Shown here piece after piece: positions 16,854-25,577 of a stretch of 64,000 nt of DNA. The translations under genes and the position numbers were made by a program. Origin of the DNA: Streptomyces iconiensis. GTDB taxonomy: Bacteria; Actinomycetota; Actinomycetes; Streptomycetales; Streptomycetaceae. Each line of letters starts with the position of its first letter. The first letter of the stretch is position 1. Location: contig NZ_JANCPR020000030.1 in the NCBI RefSeq assembly GCF_028657195.3, positions 47,917 through 111,916 on the forward strand, written 5' to 3'. Below the pieces are notes generated by a model that was given only the letters and a program-made list of their open reading frames with translations, was not told where the DNA came from and searched no databases.

Positions 16854-16860
16854 CCGGCGC

Positions 16861-16897
16861 AGCCGCCCGCGCCACCGCACCTGGGGCGCGGGCGGCT
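16861..16897. terminator. Bidirectional stem-loop between nrdB and def
   Basis: Perfect 13-bp arms (AGCCGCCCGCGCC at 16861-16873 and complement at 16885-16897) with an 11-nt loop, squeezed between the convergent nrdB and def genes and touching the def stop codon. Confidence 0.85.
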
Positions 16898-17553
16898 CAT
16901 TCCTCGTTCGGCACGACGTCGTAGCGGGGCGTGCTCTCGGCCATCTGCCGGAGTACGTCCTTGCGCTCCCTCTTGGAGAGCCGGTCGATGTAGAGGTACC
17001 CGTGCAGGTGGTCGGTCTCGTGCTGGAGGCAGCGCGCGAAGTAGCCCGTGCCCTCGACGGCGATCGGCTTGCCTTCGGCGTCCTGGCCGCGCACGACCGC
17101 GTAGTCGGGGCGCGCGAGCGGGTGGTAGGCGCCGGGGACGGACAGGCAGCCCTCGTTGCCGTCGTCCAGGACCCGGTCCTCCGCGGGGAGTTGGTCGAGC
17201 ACCGGGTTGCACACGGCACCGACGTGCCGCACACCGTCGTCGTCCCAGCAGTCGTAGACGAAGACCTTCAGGTCGACGCCGATCTGGTTGGCCGCGAGCC
17301 CCACGCCCTCCGCGGCACGCTGGCTGGCGAACATGTCGTCGATCAGCGCGGCCAGTTCGTCGCCGAACTCCGTCACCTCCCGGCACTCGCGGTGCAGGAC
17401 CGGATTGCCGACGACCGTGACAGGCCGGGCCGTGCCGCGCGCGCGATGTGCCTCCTCGCGCGCACCGGCGTCCGTCGTGTCGTCCGTGCCGCCGACGAGC
17501 CCCTCACCGCTGACACCGGCCGACTCGGCCCTGGTTTCCTGTTGCTGCGCCAT
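16897..17553 (-). CDS. def: Peptide deformylase
   Basis: 218 residues. All three family motifs are present: GVGLAANQ (83-90), EGCLS (134-138; metal-binding Cys) and HETDH (178-182; metal-binding His pair and catalytic Glu). It removes the formyl group from new proteins. An N-terminal extension of about 40 mostly polar residues precedes the fold, so a shorter protein starting later is possible. Convergent with nrdB. Confidence 0.92.
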   Translation of the reverse strand: MAQQQETRAESAGVSGEGLVGGTDDTTDAGAREEAHRARGTARPVTVVGNPVLHRECREVTEFGDELAALIDDMFASQRAAEGVGLAANQIGVDLKVFVYDCWDDDGVRHVGAVCNPVLDQLPAEDRVLDDGNEGCLSVPGAYHPLARPDYAVVRGQDAEGKPIAVEGTGYFARCLQHETDHLHGYLYIDRLSKRERKDVLRQMAESTPRYDVVPNEE

Positions 17554-17627
17554 GCCGTCGTACGCCTTCCTGCGACCCTTGCACGCTGTCTCGTCGCCCT
17601 ACAGAGTACGGGGCCGTACGGGGGTAC

Positions 17628-18629
17628 TCAGCAGACCTCCTCCAGATCCCGCCACTCCCGGGTGTCCGGACTGTCGGCGACCCAACCGTCCAGCAGGCCC
17701 CGCACCAGGGCCGAGGGCGCCGCGAGGCCGCACTCCCGCTCGGGCACCCACAGCTCGCCCGGCCCGCCGGCCGTCATGTGCCCGAGAGGACCGGGGTGAC
17801 CTGGGGAACTGTGGTCGTGCGGATCCAGGTGCACGCTGCCGTCGCCCTCGTCGGCCGGCATGGCGCTCTCCGAGCAGGCCCTGCACAGCAGGCGCACGGA
17901 CGAGGACCAGTCCTCGGCCGCGAAGCCCGCGTCGGCCGCCAGGCGCTCCAGCGCGTCCCTGTCGGCCTCCGAGGCGGCCTCCAGCAGTACGACCCACGTG
18001 GGGACGGGAGAGGGCGCCCACAGCTCGATCTCGTCGAACACGGGGTACGAGGGGCCGGCCGCCGTGGTCCGCTCACCGTGCGGTACGCCGTCGTGCAGCA
18101 CGACCTCGCCCCAGCGCCGCCCCGAAGAGGGCAGCGGGATGCTCTGGATCTCCATCCGCGCCGGGTCGATGCGCCGCCCCCACACGACCTCGGCCTCGCC
18201 CTCGGGCGAGAGCCGCACGGCCGCGCTGCCCAGGTGCATTCCCGAGGGCTCTCCGGCCGCCGCCGCTGTCTGTGCGTGCCCTGGCACATGCAGCCCGTAC
18301 GCCTGCCAGGCGCGGCGTGCCAGTGGCCAGTCCTGCAGCGCCGTCGCCGCGATGCCGACGTTCCACCAGTCGGGCGCCCCCGTCTCGCGGTCCAGCAGTG
18401 CGACCGCGCGGAGCCCGGCCGCCCGCGCCTGCTCCCAGTCGTGCCGGAACTTGTGCAGCAGCGCGAGGTTGAACCAGGACTCCGAGAGCCACGGCTCCAG
18501 ATCGGCGGCGCGGGTGAGCAGAGCGCCCGCGTCCTCGTAACGCCCGTCGCCGATAAGCGTGAACGCGCGGTCCGTCGCCTGCCGCCAGGAGGCGGAGGGA
18601 CGGTGCCGCACCTTGCCGAAGATCCTCAC
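17628..18629 (-). CDS. Tetratricopeptide-repeat protein, function unknown
   Basis: 333 residues. The N-terminal third shows TPR-like helices (RQATDRAFTLIGDGRYEDAG, LEPWLSESWFNLALLHKFRH, DWPLARRAWQAYGL). The C-terminal part is rich in Trp, Asp and His and is conserved in Streptomyces but without a named function as far as I know; LLCRACSES and HLDPHDH could bind metal. GTG 18629 (MRIFGKVRHRPSASW) is chosen because conservation begins there and AGGGA lies upstream; a frame open to 18746 would add a poor-complexity stretch. Confidence 0.72.
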   Translation of the reverse strand: MRIFGKVRHRPSASWRQATDRAFTLIGDGRYEDAGALLTRAADLEPWLSESWFNLALLHKFRHDWEQARAAGLRAVALLDRETGAPDWWNVGIAATALQDWPLARRAWQAYGLHVPGHAQTAAAAGEPSGMHLGSAAVRLSPEGEAEVVWGRRIDPARMEIQSIPLPSSGRRWGEVVLHDGVPHGERTTAAGPSYPVFDEIELWAPSPVPTWVVLLEAASEADRDALERLAADAGFAAEDWSSSVRLLCRACSESAMPADEGDGSVHLDPHDHSSPGHPGPLGHMTAGGPGELWVPERECGLAAPSALVRGLLDGWVADSPDTREWRDLEEVC

Positions 18630-18778
18630 TGTGTCCCTGCCGAATCCGCCGTTTCCGTCTGACTTCCCGCCTGTCGCTGAGGTCCTGCGCGCTGTGCGCA
18701 CCGCGCCGTACGCGCCTTTCGCGGTTCCCCCTTCGCATCCAACCATGCCCGCTCGGGTGCTCGCTCATTACCCGTGCG

Positions 18779-20041
18779 TCATGCTTCGAAGCCCCGGGAC
18801 ACAACGCGTGACAGGGCTTCCACCACCCGTGGTTCGTAGTCACGCGCGGTGGCCAGACGGAGCTGCTCCAGCGCCTGGCACGGCCCGGCGGGTGCTTCGC
18901 CGCCGCGCCCTGTGCGCAGGTCGTCATACGCGTTGACCGTACGGATGACACGGGCGGTCACCGGTTGCTCCCGGTAGGGGTCTGCCTGGCGTTCCACCAC
19001 TGAGGCGATGTGCCCGTGCACGCCTGTCTGGCGCACGACCGCACCGCCGAGCAGCGCGATCCGGCGCCGCTCCGCCGGCTCCAGCGGCTCCGTCGCCCCT
19101 CCGGGCACGGGGTCGACGAGCGAGAGCTGGCCGATGTCGTGCATGAGCGCCGCGTACTCCAGCACAGTGAGTTCGGCCTCCGCGAGGCCCAGCTCACGCC
19201 CCACCGCGCGGCTGAGGTCGGCCACTCGGCGCGCGTGCCCGCGCGGGGTGTATCCGGCGACCTCCGTCGCACGGGCGAGGGAGGAGATCGTCTGCCGGTA
19301 TGTCGCCCGTACGGAGGTGTAACGGCGGAAGGAGAACTGCGTGAGCAGCAGCGGTACGCAGAAGACCGGAAGCGCCCACAGGCCCGCCACGGCGACCGCG
19401 AGCGCGAGCACGGCGCCGGTGGCCGCCATGGCGGGAACGATGCTCAGACGGGTGCGCAACTCCTCGCGCAGCAGCGGCGGGAACGGCCACGCGGTACGCG
19501 CCGCGACGACCGCGGCGGCGAGCAGCACGTCGAACAGCCCGGTGAGCAGCGTGATACCGAACAGACACAGTGCGTATCCGGGCCCCGGAGCCGTGATCTG
19601 CCCCAGAAGGCCGCTGTTGTAGAGCGGTTGGAAGCAGCCCGCTGCGAAGCCCACGCCCAGTACGGTGCGCGACACCACGTCAAGTCCCGGCGCCCTGCCG
19701 AGCGCGACGTGCGGCGCGAGCCCCACGAGAGAGGCCACGACGGCGACGGCGACGACCTGGAGCACCCCGTGTGAGGTGGGCTCGTGGTGCACCTCGCCGA
19801 GCATGGCGTAGCCGAGCGCCCCCGCGCCGCCGAGCGGTCCCACGGCCCGTACGTCGCCGTCGGCGCCCTCCAGGCGGACGCGCGTCAACTCACCGACGGC
19901 GATGACGAGTCCGAAGACCAGCGCGATCCCGGGCTGGGCCACACCGTGCCACAGCACATGGCAGAGCGCGGCGGCGCACAGCGCGGCTGCCGCGGCGTAC
20001 AGCACGGCCACGAAACGGGGCACGGAAGGCGCGGTGCTCAT
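18779..20041 (-). CDS. Integral membrane protein with a degenerate HD domain
   Basis: 420 residues: seven or more hydrophobic helices in the first ~240 residues, then an HD-type domain with RGHARRVADLSRAVGRELGL and ALMHDIGQLSL. The second half of an HD-GYP domain is not recognisable: where the partner upstream has HHHERMDGSGYPYG, this protein reads VVERQADPYREQPV. It may therefore be a non-catalytic or sensory relative. Start ATG overlaps the upstream stop by four bases (ATGA), so the two are coupled. Confidence 0.78.
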   Translation of the reverse strand: MSTAPSVPRFVAVLYAAAAALCAAALCHVLWHGVAQPGIALVFGLVIAVGELTRVRLEGADGDVRAVGPLGGAGALGYAMLGEVHHEPTSHGVLQVVAVAVVASLVGLAPHVALGRAPGLDVVSRTVLGVGFAAGCFQPLYNSGLLGQITAPGPGYALCLFGITLLTGLFDVLLAAAVVAARTAWPFPPLLREELRTRLSIVPAMAATGAVLALAVAVAGLWALPVFCVPLLLTQFSFRRYTSVRATYRQTISSLARATEVAGYTPRGHARRVADLSRAVGRELGLAEAELTVLEYAALMHDIGQLSLVDPVPGGATEPLEPAERRRIALLGGAVVRQTGVHGHIASVVERQADPYREQPVTARVIRTVNAYDDLRTGRGGEAPAGPCQALEQLRLATARDYEPRVVEALSRVVSRGFEA

Positions 20042-21462
20042 ACGGCCGGGACGTTTCCGCTCGCGCGGCGCCCCGCCGGATCCCCGCTCTCCGCGCCGGT
20101 GTCCGGCCCCTCAGGGGGCGCACCGGGCGTCTCCTGCGGCGCGTTGGCCGGTACGGGCTCGCCGGGCAGGTCGGCCGTCACGGCCACCGACCAGTCCTGC
20201 CGCTCCAGAGCGCCGATGAGCGCGGCGACCATACGGGGGTCGAACTGCGTTCCGGCGCACCGGCGAAGCTCCTCCAGCGCCACGGGAACGGGCCGCGCGC
20301 GGCGGTAACTCCGGGTGGAGGTCATCGCGTCGAAGGCGTCGGCGACGGCGACGACCCGCGCGAACTCCGGGATGTCGGTGCCGGAGAGACCGTACGGATA
20401 GCCGCTGCCGTCCATGCGTTCGTGGTGGTGCAGGATCGCCGAGCGTGCCTCGCCGAGGAAGCCGATGCCGCGCACCATCTCGTGCCCGTACTCCGGGTGC
20501 AGTTCGATCACACGGCGTTCCTGCGGTGTGAGGGGGCCGTCCTTGCGCAACAGGCGGGTGGGGACGCCGAGTTTGCCGACGTCGTGCAGGATGCCGGCGA
20601 AGCGCAGCGTCTCCGTGCGTTCCTCGCCCATGCCCAGCTCCCGCGCGATCAGCACGGAGGCGCGGCCCACGCGTTCGCTGTGGCCGCGCGTGTAGCGGTC
20701 CTTGATGTCGACGGCCTGCACCAGCGCCCGGATGGTGGCCTGGTGCGCCCCGCGTTCGCGCTGGTACTGCGCGAAGACCCAGGAGCAGATGCACATCGGC
20801 AGCAGCACGAACATCGCGGCCACGGGCCCGTAGGCACTGCGCCACAGCACCGCCATCATCAGCCCGGCCAGCCCGTGCACGACATGCGGCCCCGCCGAGC
20901 GCGCCAGCTGACCGCGCCACGCGGTACGCGGCGAACAGCGCTCGGCCGTGACGAGGATCCAGCCGTCCAGCGCCGTGAGCACGGCGCAGAGCGTGAGCGC
21001 GGCCGTCATGGCGGGCAGCAGCGCGTACGGGAACCGCGCCTGGCCCGCGTCTACGCCCAGCAGTTCGCTCACATGGGAGGCGGCACACAGCGCGAGGGTG
21101 AGCCGGGCCGCGTGCCAGACACGGCGGGCCGGCGCGTGGCGGGGGTCGACGCGGCCGACAAGCGCTCCGGGGACGGCCGTGAGCGCGGCGGCGGAGGGCG
21201 GCAGCAGACAGACGGCCGCGAGGAGGACCGGGAAGAACACCGGGCGCAGCGCGCCGGGCCCGTTGGGCATCCGGCGTCTCATCAAAGGACAGCGGGGCGC
21301 GTACTCGCACAGCGCGTAGAGCGCGGCGAGCGGCAGCACCGCCGTCCATTCCGTCTCCCGGTGCCGCTCCAGCGCCGGCGCCGTGCACAGTGCGGCGGCG
21401 AGCGCCGCGCAGGCGACTGTGGCGCGCGCCGCCACCGGTAGCTCGGCTCCCCGAGCACGCAT
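20038..21462 (-). CDS. Integral membrane HD-GYP domain protein (putative cyclic-di-GMP phosphodiesterase)
   Basis: 474 residues. Hydrophobic helices fill the first ~230 residues; then comes a full HD-GYP domain: DRYTRGHSERVGRAS, ILHDVGKLGVPTRLL, HHHERMDGSGYPYGLSG and FDAMTSTRSYR. HD-GYP enzymes hydrolyse cyclic-di-GMP, a developmental signal in Streptomyces; activity here is inferred. A C-terminal tail of ~60 residues is Pro/Glu/Gly-rich. ATG 21462 follows GGGGAGGAGG at a spacing of six; an ATG at 21489 is in frame but poorer. Confidence 0.85.
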   Translation of the reverse strand: MRARGAELPVAARATVACAALAAALCTAPALERHRETEWTAVLPLAALYALCEYAPRCPLMRRRMPNGPGALRPVFFPVLLAAVCLLPPSAAALTAVPGALVGRVDPRHAPARRVWHAARLTLALCAASHVSELLGVDAGQARFPYALLPAMTAALTLCAVLTALDGWILVTAERCSPRTAWRGQLARSAGPHVVHGLAGLMMAVLWRSAYGPVAAMFVLLPMCICSWVFAQYQRERGAHQATIRALVQAVDIKDRYTRGHSERVGRASVLIARELGMGEERTETLRFAGILHDVGKLGVPTRLLRKDGPLTPQERRVIELHPEYGHEMVRGIGFLGEARSAILHHHERMDGSGYPYGLSGTDIPEFARVVAVADAFDAMTSTRSYRRARPVPVALEELRRCAGTQFDPRMVAALIGALERQDWSVAVTADLPGEPVPANAPQETPGAPPEGPDTGAESGDPAGRRASGNVPAV

Positions 21463-21637
21463 CGTGTGCCTCCTCCCCACCTCTGACAATCCGGGGAGGA
21501 TATGGCGGTATGCGCGCCGGGGGGTGGCTCGTGGCCGCGTTCCCCCGTACGGGAGAAGAAGTGCTCACACGAAAGAGTGAGAGCGGAGAGAAACGGTCAC
21601 ACAGCCCGGTCGGCTCTGAACAGGGCGAACTCCCGTG

Positions 21638-22138
21638 TCAGGCGGGGTTCTTGTCCGCCGCGGAGGCTGCCTCGTCGTCCTGCGGAACGCTCCCTGCCCC
21701 GGCTCCGGCCCCTGCCTTCTGTCCGACGGCCCCCGCGTGTGCGGTGGCGCCGGCAGTCCCGGCGGAACCGGCCGTCCCAGTGGGGCCGGAGAGCCCTCCG
21801 GTACCGGACGTTCCGGCGGAACCGGTGGTTCCCGCCGGCCCGGCGGCGCCCACCGCACCGCCCGTCGACGCCTCGGGCCCTTCGCCCTGCCGGATCACCT
21901 CGATCCGGCTCATCACCTTGGCCCGCAGATCGGTGGGAACGTCGTCCTGCCCGCAGCAGCGCTTGACGAGCTTCTTGACCTCCTGCTCCAGTCCGTACTT
22001 CTCGAAGCACGGGGAGCATTCGTCGAAGTGCTCCTTGAACTTCTCGCAGTCGCTGTCGGGCATCTCCCGGTCCAGGTACTCATAGAGGTGGTCCAGGACC
22101 TCAGAGCAGTCCGTCTCGTGCGGATCTCCGCAACTCAT
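21638..22138 (-). CDS. rsrA: Redox-sensitive zinc anti-sigma factor RsrA
   Basis: 166 residues. Cys3, His7, Cys11, Cys31, His37, Cys41, Cys44, Cys61 and Cys62 all fall at the numbering known for S. coelicolor RsrA; HFDECSPC is the HxxxCxxC zinc motif, and Cys11-Cys44 is the disulfide that releases SigR under thiol stress. Beyond residue ~85 it carries an unusual Gly-Ala-Thr-Ser-rich tail of ~80 residues with collagen-like GxxGxxG spacing; the S. coelicolor protein is ~105 residues. The start overlaps the sigR stop (ATGA). Confidence 0.95.
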   Translation of the reverse strand: MSCGDPHETDCSEVLDHLYEYLDREMPDSDCEKFKEHFDECSPCFEKYGLEQEVKKLVKRCCGQDDVPTDLRAKVMSRIEVIRQGEGPEASTGGAVGAAGPAGTTGSAGTSGTGGLSGPTGTAGSAGTAGATAHAGAVGQKAGAGAGAGSVPQDDEAASAADKNPA

Positions 22139-22803
22139 GAGCCCGAGCCTTTCCGGTCTTGCGACCCGTCCGCCGCCGCGCCGGCCGGAACCAGGCCACG
22201 CTCCTGGGCGTAACCCTCCAGCATCTCGCGAAGCTGGCGCCGTCCCCGGTGCAGACGGGACATCACCGTGCCGATAGGTGTCCCCATGATGTCCGCGATC
22301 TCCTTGTAGGCAAAGCCCTCGACATCGGCCAGATAGACCGCGATGCGGAACTCCTCGGGGATCGCCTGGAGCGCTTCTTTCACATCCGAGTCGGGCAGGT
22401 GGTCGAGGGCCTGGGCCTCGGCCGAACGCAGCCCGGTCGACATGTGCGACTCGGCCCGCGCGAGCTGCCAGTCCTCGATCTCCTCCGCCGCACTGCGCTG
22501 GGGTTCACGCTGCTTCTTGCGGTACGAGTTGATGAACGTGTTCGTGAGAATGCGGTACAGCCACGCCTTGAGATTGGTGCCCTCACGGAACTGGTGGAAG
22601 GACGCGTACGCCTTGGCATACGTCTCCTGCACCAGATCCTCGGCATCGGCCGGATTGCGCGTCATGCGCAGCGCGGCCGAATACATCTGGTCGAGGAAGG
22701 TGAGAGCGTCCCGCTCGAAGCGCGCGCTGCGCTGCTCCTCGGTCTCGGACGCCTGATTCTGCTGAGCACTTCCGCCGCCATCGGTCCCGGTGACAGGACC
22801 CAC
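22135..22803 (-). CDS. sigR: Thiol-stress sigma factor SigR (short, stable form)
   Basis: 222 residues from GTG 22803 (MGPVTGTD): ECF sigma factor with region 2 (RFERDALTFLDQMYSAALRM, DAEDLVQETYAKAY) and region 4 (FRIAVYLADVEGFAYKEIAD, GTVMSRLHRGRRQL). It directs transcription of thioredoxin, mycothiol and protein-repair genes and is held by RsrA. The same frame extends upstream to an ATG at 22968, giving exactly 55 more residues, as in the unstable SigR' of S. coelicolor. The GGAGGA preceding GTG 22803 is very close to it, so the exact short-form start deserves care. Confidence 0.95.
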   Translation of the reverse strand: MGPVTGTDGGGSAQQNQASETEEQRSARFERDALTFLDQMYSAALRMTRNPADAEDLVQETYAKAYASFHQFREGTNLKAWLYRILTNTFINSYRKKQREPQRSAAEEIEDWQLARAESHMSTGLRSAEAQALDHLPDSDVKEALQAIPEEFRIAVYLADVEGFAYKEIADIMGTPIGTVMSRLHRGRRQLREMLEGYAQERGLVPAGAAADGSQDRKGSGS

Positions 22804-22968
22804 CTCCTCCAACGTCGTGACGAGTCCGAACGAGGACTCGCTCGAATCGGAGAATAGACGACGATCCGTACCGTCCGCCGCTCGAATCTTCGAGCCTCCG
22901 GACAGCGCCACCGTGGCCCAGTCCAGGTCAACGGCCTGCGGGCGCTCCGGGCAAGCGACAGAACCCAT
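22135..22968 (-). CDS. sigR: SigR', N-terminally extended isoform of SigR
   Basis: Alternative longer reading from ATG 22968 (MGSVACPERPQAVDLDW) in the same frame as sigR, adding 55 residues before the GTG at 22803. In S. coelicolor this form is made from the stress-induced promoter and is rapidly degraded, shortening the response. Here the SigR-type promoter at 23023-23050 lies ~55 bp upstream of this ATG, so the extended form can be made only from transcripts that start there. Listed separately as an isoform of one gene. Confidence 0.8.
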   Translation of the reverse strand: MGSVACPERPQAVDLDWATVALSGGSKIRAADGTDRRLFSDSSESSFGLVTTLEEVGPVTGTDGGGSAQQNQASETEEQRSARFERDALTFLDQMYSAALRMTRNPADAEDLVQETYAKAYASFHQFREGTNLKAWLYRILTNTFINSYRKKQREPQRSAAEEIEDWQLARAESHMSTGLRSAEAQALDHLPDSDVKEALQAIPEEFRIAVYLADVEGFAYKEIADIMGTPIGTVMSRLHRGRRQLREMLEGYAQERGLVPAGAAADGSQDRKGSGS

Positions 22969-23022
22969 ACGGGCGGCTCCCTCTCCTCGTGGTGCTGTGC
23001 GTACGTGTACCGACTCTCCGTA

Positions 23023-23050
23023 CAACTGCCGTCCCCCGCGTCTCATTCCC
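23023..23050 (-). promoter_or_regulatory. SigR-dependent autoregulatory promoter (sigRp2 type)
   Basis: On the minus strand GGGAAT (23050-23045), an 18-bp spacer and GTTG (23026-23023): an exact match to the SigR consensus GGGAAT-N18-GTT. The -35 element overlaps the stop codon of the upstream hydrolase gene. It should give positive feedback on sigR-rsrA and specify SigR'. Confidence 0.92.
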
Positions 23051-23681
23051 GGCCGAGCCAGTCGGTCACCGAGGCGGCGATCACATCCATCGCCTGCTCC
23101 TCCGAGAGGTCCGCCTTCTTGGGCACGGCGAAACCGTGGTCCCCGTAGGGCACCTCCACCACCCGCGTGCCCTCGGGGAACTCCCCGGGACGCCCGAACG
23201 GGTCGCGTCCGCCCTGCACCACCAGCACGGGAAGCCCCGTCCCCGTCAGCTCGCCCGCGCGGGACTTCTCCGGCTTGCCCGGCGGGTGCAGCGGAAAGGA
23301 CAGCGCGAGGACCGCACGCGCGCCCAGTTCCCTGCCCGTACGGCAGGCCACCCTGGCCCCGGCGCTGCGCCCGCCCGCGACGACGGGCAGTCCGGGGCGC
23401 TCCAGGGCCGGCCAGAGCGCCGTCCAGGCCGCGTCGAGGGTCGCGGGTGCCGGGGCGACCTTCTTGCCCGCCACCCGCCACGGCTGCTCCACCAGCGCGA
23501 CGCTCACCCCGGAAGCCGGCAGCGCCGCGGCGAGGGCCCGCAGGTCCCGCGCCTCGATCCCGCCGCCGGCGCCGTGGCCGAGTGCCAGCACCGTGTGCGC
23601 GTTCTTCGCGCGGTGCCAGGTGATGCGGGCCGTGCCCGCAGGAGTCGAGACGGTCTCGGCCGTCCCTGCTGTCTCACTCAT
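23043..23681 (-). CDS. Alpha/beta hydrolase of the TEX30/KANL3-like family
   Basis: 212 residues. Early LALGHGAGGG (oxyanion strand and turn), nucleophile elbow VVAGGRSAGARVA (GxSxG as GRSAG), acid region VVQGGRDPFG and a late His in PYGDHGF. No signal peptide, so cytoplasmic. Substrate unknown. It ends where the SigR promoter begins, so SigR transcription starts inside the end of this gene. A longer frame upstream of ATG 23681 is low-complexity and was not used. Confidence 0.82.
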   Translation of the reverse strand: MSETAGTAETVSTPAGTARITWHRAKNAHTVLALGHGAGGGIEARDLRALAAALPASGVSVALVEQPWRVAGKKVAPAPATLDAAWTALWPALERPGLPVVAGGRSAGARVACRTGRELGARAVLALSFPLHPPGKPEKSRAGELTGTGLPVLVVQGGRDPFGRPGEFPEGTRVVEVPYGDHGFAVPKKADLSEEQAMDVIAASVTDWLGRE

Positions 23682-23850
23682 GACCGCATCCTGCCAATCC
23701 CGGGGCGCGGGGGCGGCGTCACATGCGGCTGCGCCGCGTGGGCGGCCCGGAGAGGCGGGGAAACCGCGCGCCGGGCCACACCGCACAGGCAGCCTGCGAA
23801 GCGCCCGCAGGGACACCGCGCCCTCTCCCGGCGGGAGCCGACGACACGGC

Positions 23851-24675
23851 TCAGAAGAGCGTCTCCTCCTCGGGCGCCGCCAGTTCCTTGAGCAACCCGG
23901 CCCCGTTGTTGCGCACGTTGCTGACGTCGGTGGAGACCGGGTAGGCGCGCATCAGGCCCTCGGGCGGCGGCTCCAGCAGCGCGCGCAGTTCCCCCTGGTC
24001 CGCGCGGGTCGGGTCCAGCCAGGCGTCCCAGCGCTCGGGGGGCAGCATCAGCGGCATGCGGGGGTGGATGTCGGCGAGCGAGCGCGGGCCGTTCTCGCCC
24101 GTCTCGCCCTCGTTCGCCAGCGGCGCCGTCTCGGCCTCCGTGGTGATGACGGTGCAGGTCGTCCACCAGGCGAGCGGGTGGTCGTCGGGAAGGGTCTTGT
24201 CCCGCCAGAACTCGTAGAGCCCGGCCATCGCCATCACGCTGCCGTCGTCGGGAGTCACGAAGTAGGGCTGCTTGCGTGCCCGCTTCTTCCTGCCCTCCTG
24301 TTCGAGCTTCAGCTCGCCCTGTGCGGTGACCCACTCGTAGTAGCCGTCGGCCGGGAGCAGGCAGCGCCGGGCGGCGAAGGGGCGCCGGTAGGCGGGCTTC
24401 TCATGGACGGTCTCCGCACGGGCGTTGATCATCTTCACGCCCACGTCCGGGCTCTTGGCCCAGCCGGGCACCAGGCCCCACTTGAGCACCCGTAGCTGCC
24501 GGACCGGAGTCTGGTCGTCCGCGCCCTTGACGGGGCGGTCGAGCACCGCGTGCACCTGCTTGGTCGGCGCGACGTTCCAGTCCGGCGCCAGCGCCTCTTC
24601 CGGATCCCACTTCTCGACCTCGAAGAGCCCGGCGAGGTCCTCGGCCCCCCTGCTCGCTGCATACCGTCCGCACAT
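23851..24675 (-). CDS. SRAP-domain protein (HMCES/YedK family), abasic-site DNA-protein crosslinker
   Basis: 274 residues starting MCGRY, so Cys2 becomes the N-terminal catalytic residue after Met removal. Other SRAP hallmarks: WGLVPGWA (66-73), NARAET (84-89), LLPADGYYEW (Glu114) and HPRMP (His204). Proteins of this family covalently trap abasic sites in single-stranded DNA to shield them. Divergent from the M50-like gene at 24766; the 90-bp gap must hold both promoters. Confidence 0.92.
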   Translation of the reverse strand: MCGRYAASRGAEDLAGLFEVEKWDPEEALAPDWNVAPTKQVHAVLDRPVKGADDQTPVRQLRVLKWGLVPGWAKSPDVGVKMINARAETVHEKPAYRRPFAARRCLLPADGYYEWVTAQGELKLEQEGRKKRARKQPYFVTPDDGSVMAMAGLYEFWRDKTLPDDHPLAWWTTCTVITTEAETAPLANEGETGENGPRSLADIHPRMPLMLPPERWDAWLDPTRADQGELRALLEPPPEGLMRAYPVSTDVSNVRNNGAGLLKELAAPEEETLF

Positions 24676-24765
24676 GCTGCAAGACTGCCACGGCACGGCG
24701 CGAAGCCGCCGCCCGTTGGACAGGAAGGTCCCTCGGAGACAGAACAGGGGAGGGCAAGCGGAAAG

Positions 24766-25479
24766 ATGGACAACGCGAGCATCACGGACGTCTGGGACCG
24801 GGTCTTCGGAAGCCAGCCGGATCCCGACCAGTGGCTGGTGATCGTCACAGGGCTCGTCGCGCTGCTCGCGGTGCTGCCGCACGGGGTGTGGCGGCTGTCG
24901 CGCAACGCGGTCACGATCGCGCACGAGGGCGGCCACGGGCTCATAGCCCTGGTCTCCGGCAGGCGTCTGGACGGCATCCGGCTGCACTCGGACACCTCAG
25001 GACTGACCGTCTCCCGGGGGAAACCGACCGGAATAGGCATGGTCCTGACCGCCGCCGCCGGATACACCGCTCCCCCACTGCTCGGACTCGGCGGCGCGTG
25101 GCTGCTCTCGGCCAACCACATCACCGCGCTCCTGTGGGGCGCGACAGCGCTCCTGATCGCCATGCTCGTCATGATCCGCAACGCCTACGGGGTGCTCACC
25201 GTCCTCGTCGCCGGCGGCGCCTTCCTGCTCGTCTCCTGGCTGACGGACGCCTCCGTGCAGGCCGCTTTCGCCTATGCCGCCGTGTGGTTCCTGCTGCTGG
25301 GAGGCGTACGCCCCGTCTTCGAGCTGCAGTCGAAGCGGCGGCGCGGCGGCGCTCCGGACTCGGACGCCGACCAGCTCTCCCGCCTCACGCACGTACCCGC
25401 CGCCGCGTGGCTGCTGCTCTTCCACGCCGTCGCGCTCCTGTCGCTCCTGGGCGGAGGGCGCTGGCTGCTCGGCCTCTGA
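24766..25479 (+). CDS. M50-like integral membrane zinc metallopeptidase
   Basis: 237 residues, about six hydrophobic helices. HEGGH (53-57) sits in the second helix, the HExxH zinc motif of site-2-type proteases (here with Gly-Gly in the middle, as in a large actinobacterial group annotated as M50 family). The second zinc ligand motif (NxxxD type) is not obvious, so activity is not assured. Substrate unknown. Followed by aroA after ~100 bp. Confidence 0.78.
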   Translation: MDNASITDVWDRVFGSQPDPDQWLVIVTGLVALLAVLPHGVWRLSRNAVTIAHEGGHGLIALVSGRRLDGIRLHSDTSGLTVSRGKPTGIGMVLTAAAGYTAPPLLGLGGAWLLSANHITALLWGATALLIAMLVMIRNAYGVLTVLVAGGAFLLVSWLTDASVQAAFAYAAVWFLLLGGVRPVFELQSKRRRGGAPDSDADQLSRLTHVPAAAWLLLFHAVALLSLLGGGRWLLGL

Positions 25480-25577
25480 GGGCGGACCGGCGCCCCCTTA
25501 GCAGCGTCATGTTTCGCCAGCATTTCTCCACATCTGATCAAGAATCGACCCCCGGCTCAACCACTAAAGTGGCCTCC

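Noticed and set aside
23043..23816. Longer start of the alpha/beta hydrolase at 23816
   Set aside because: The added N-terminus is Arg/Pro-rich low complexity; the conserved protein begins at ATG 23681.
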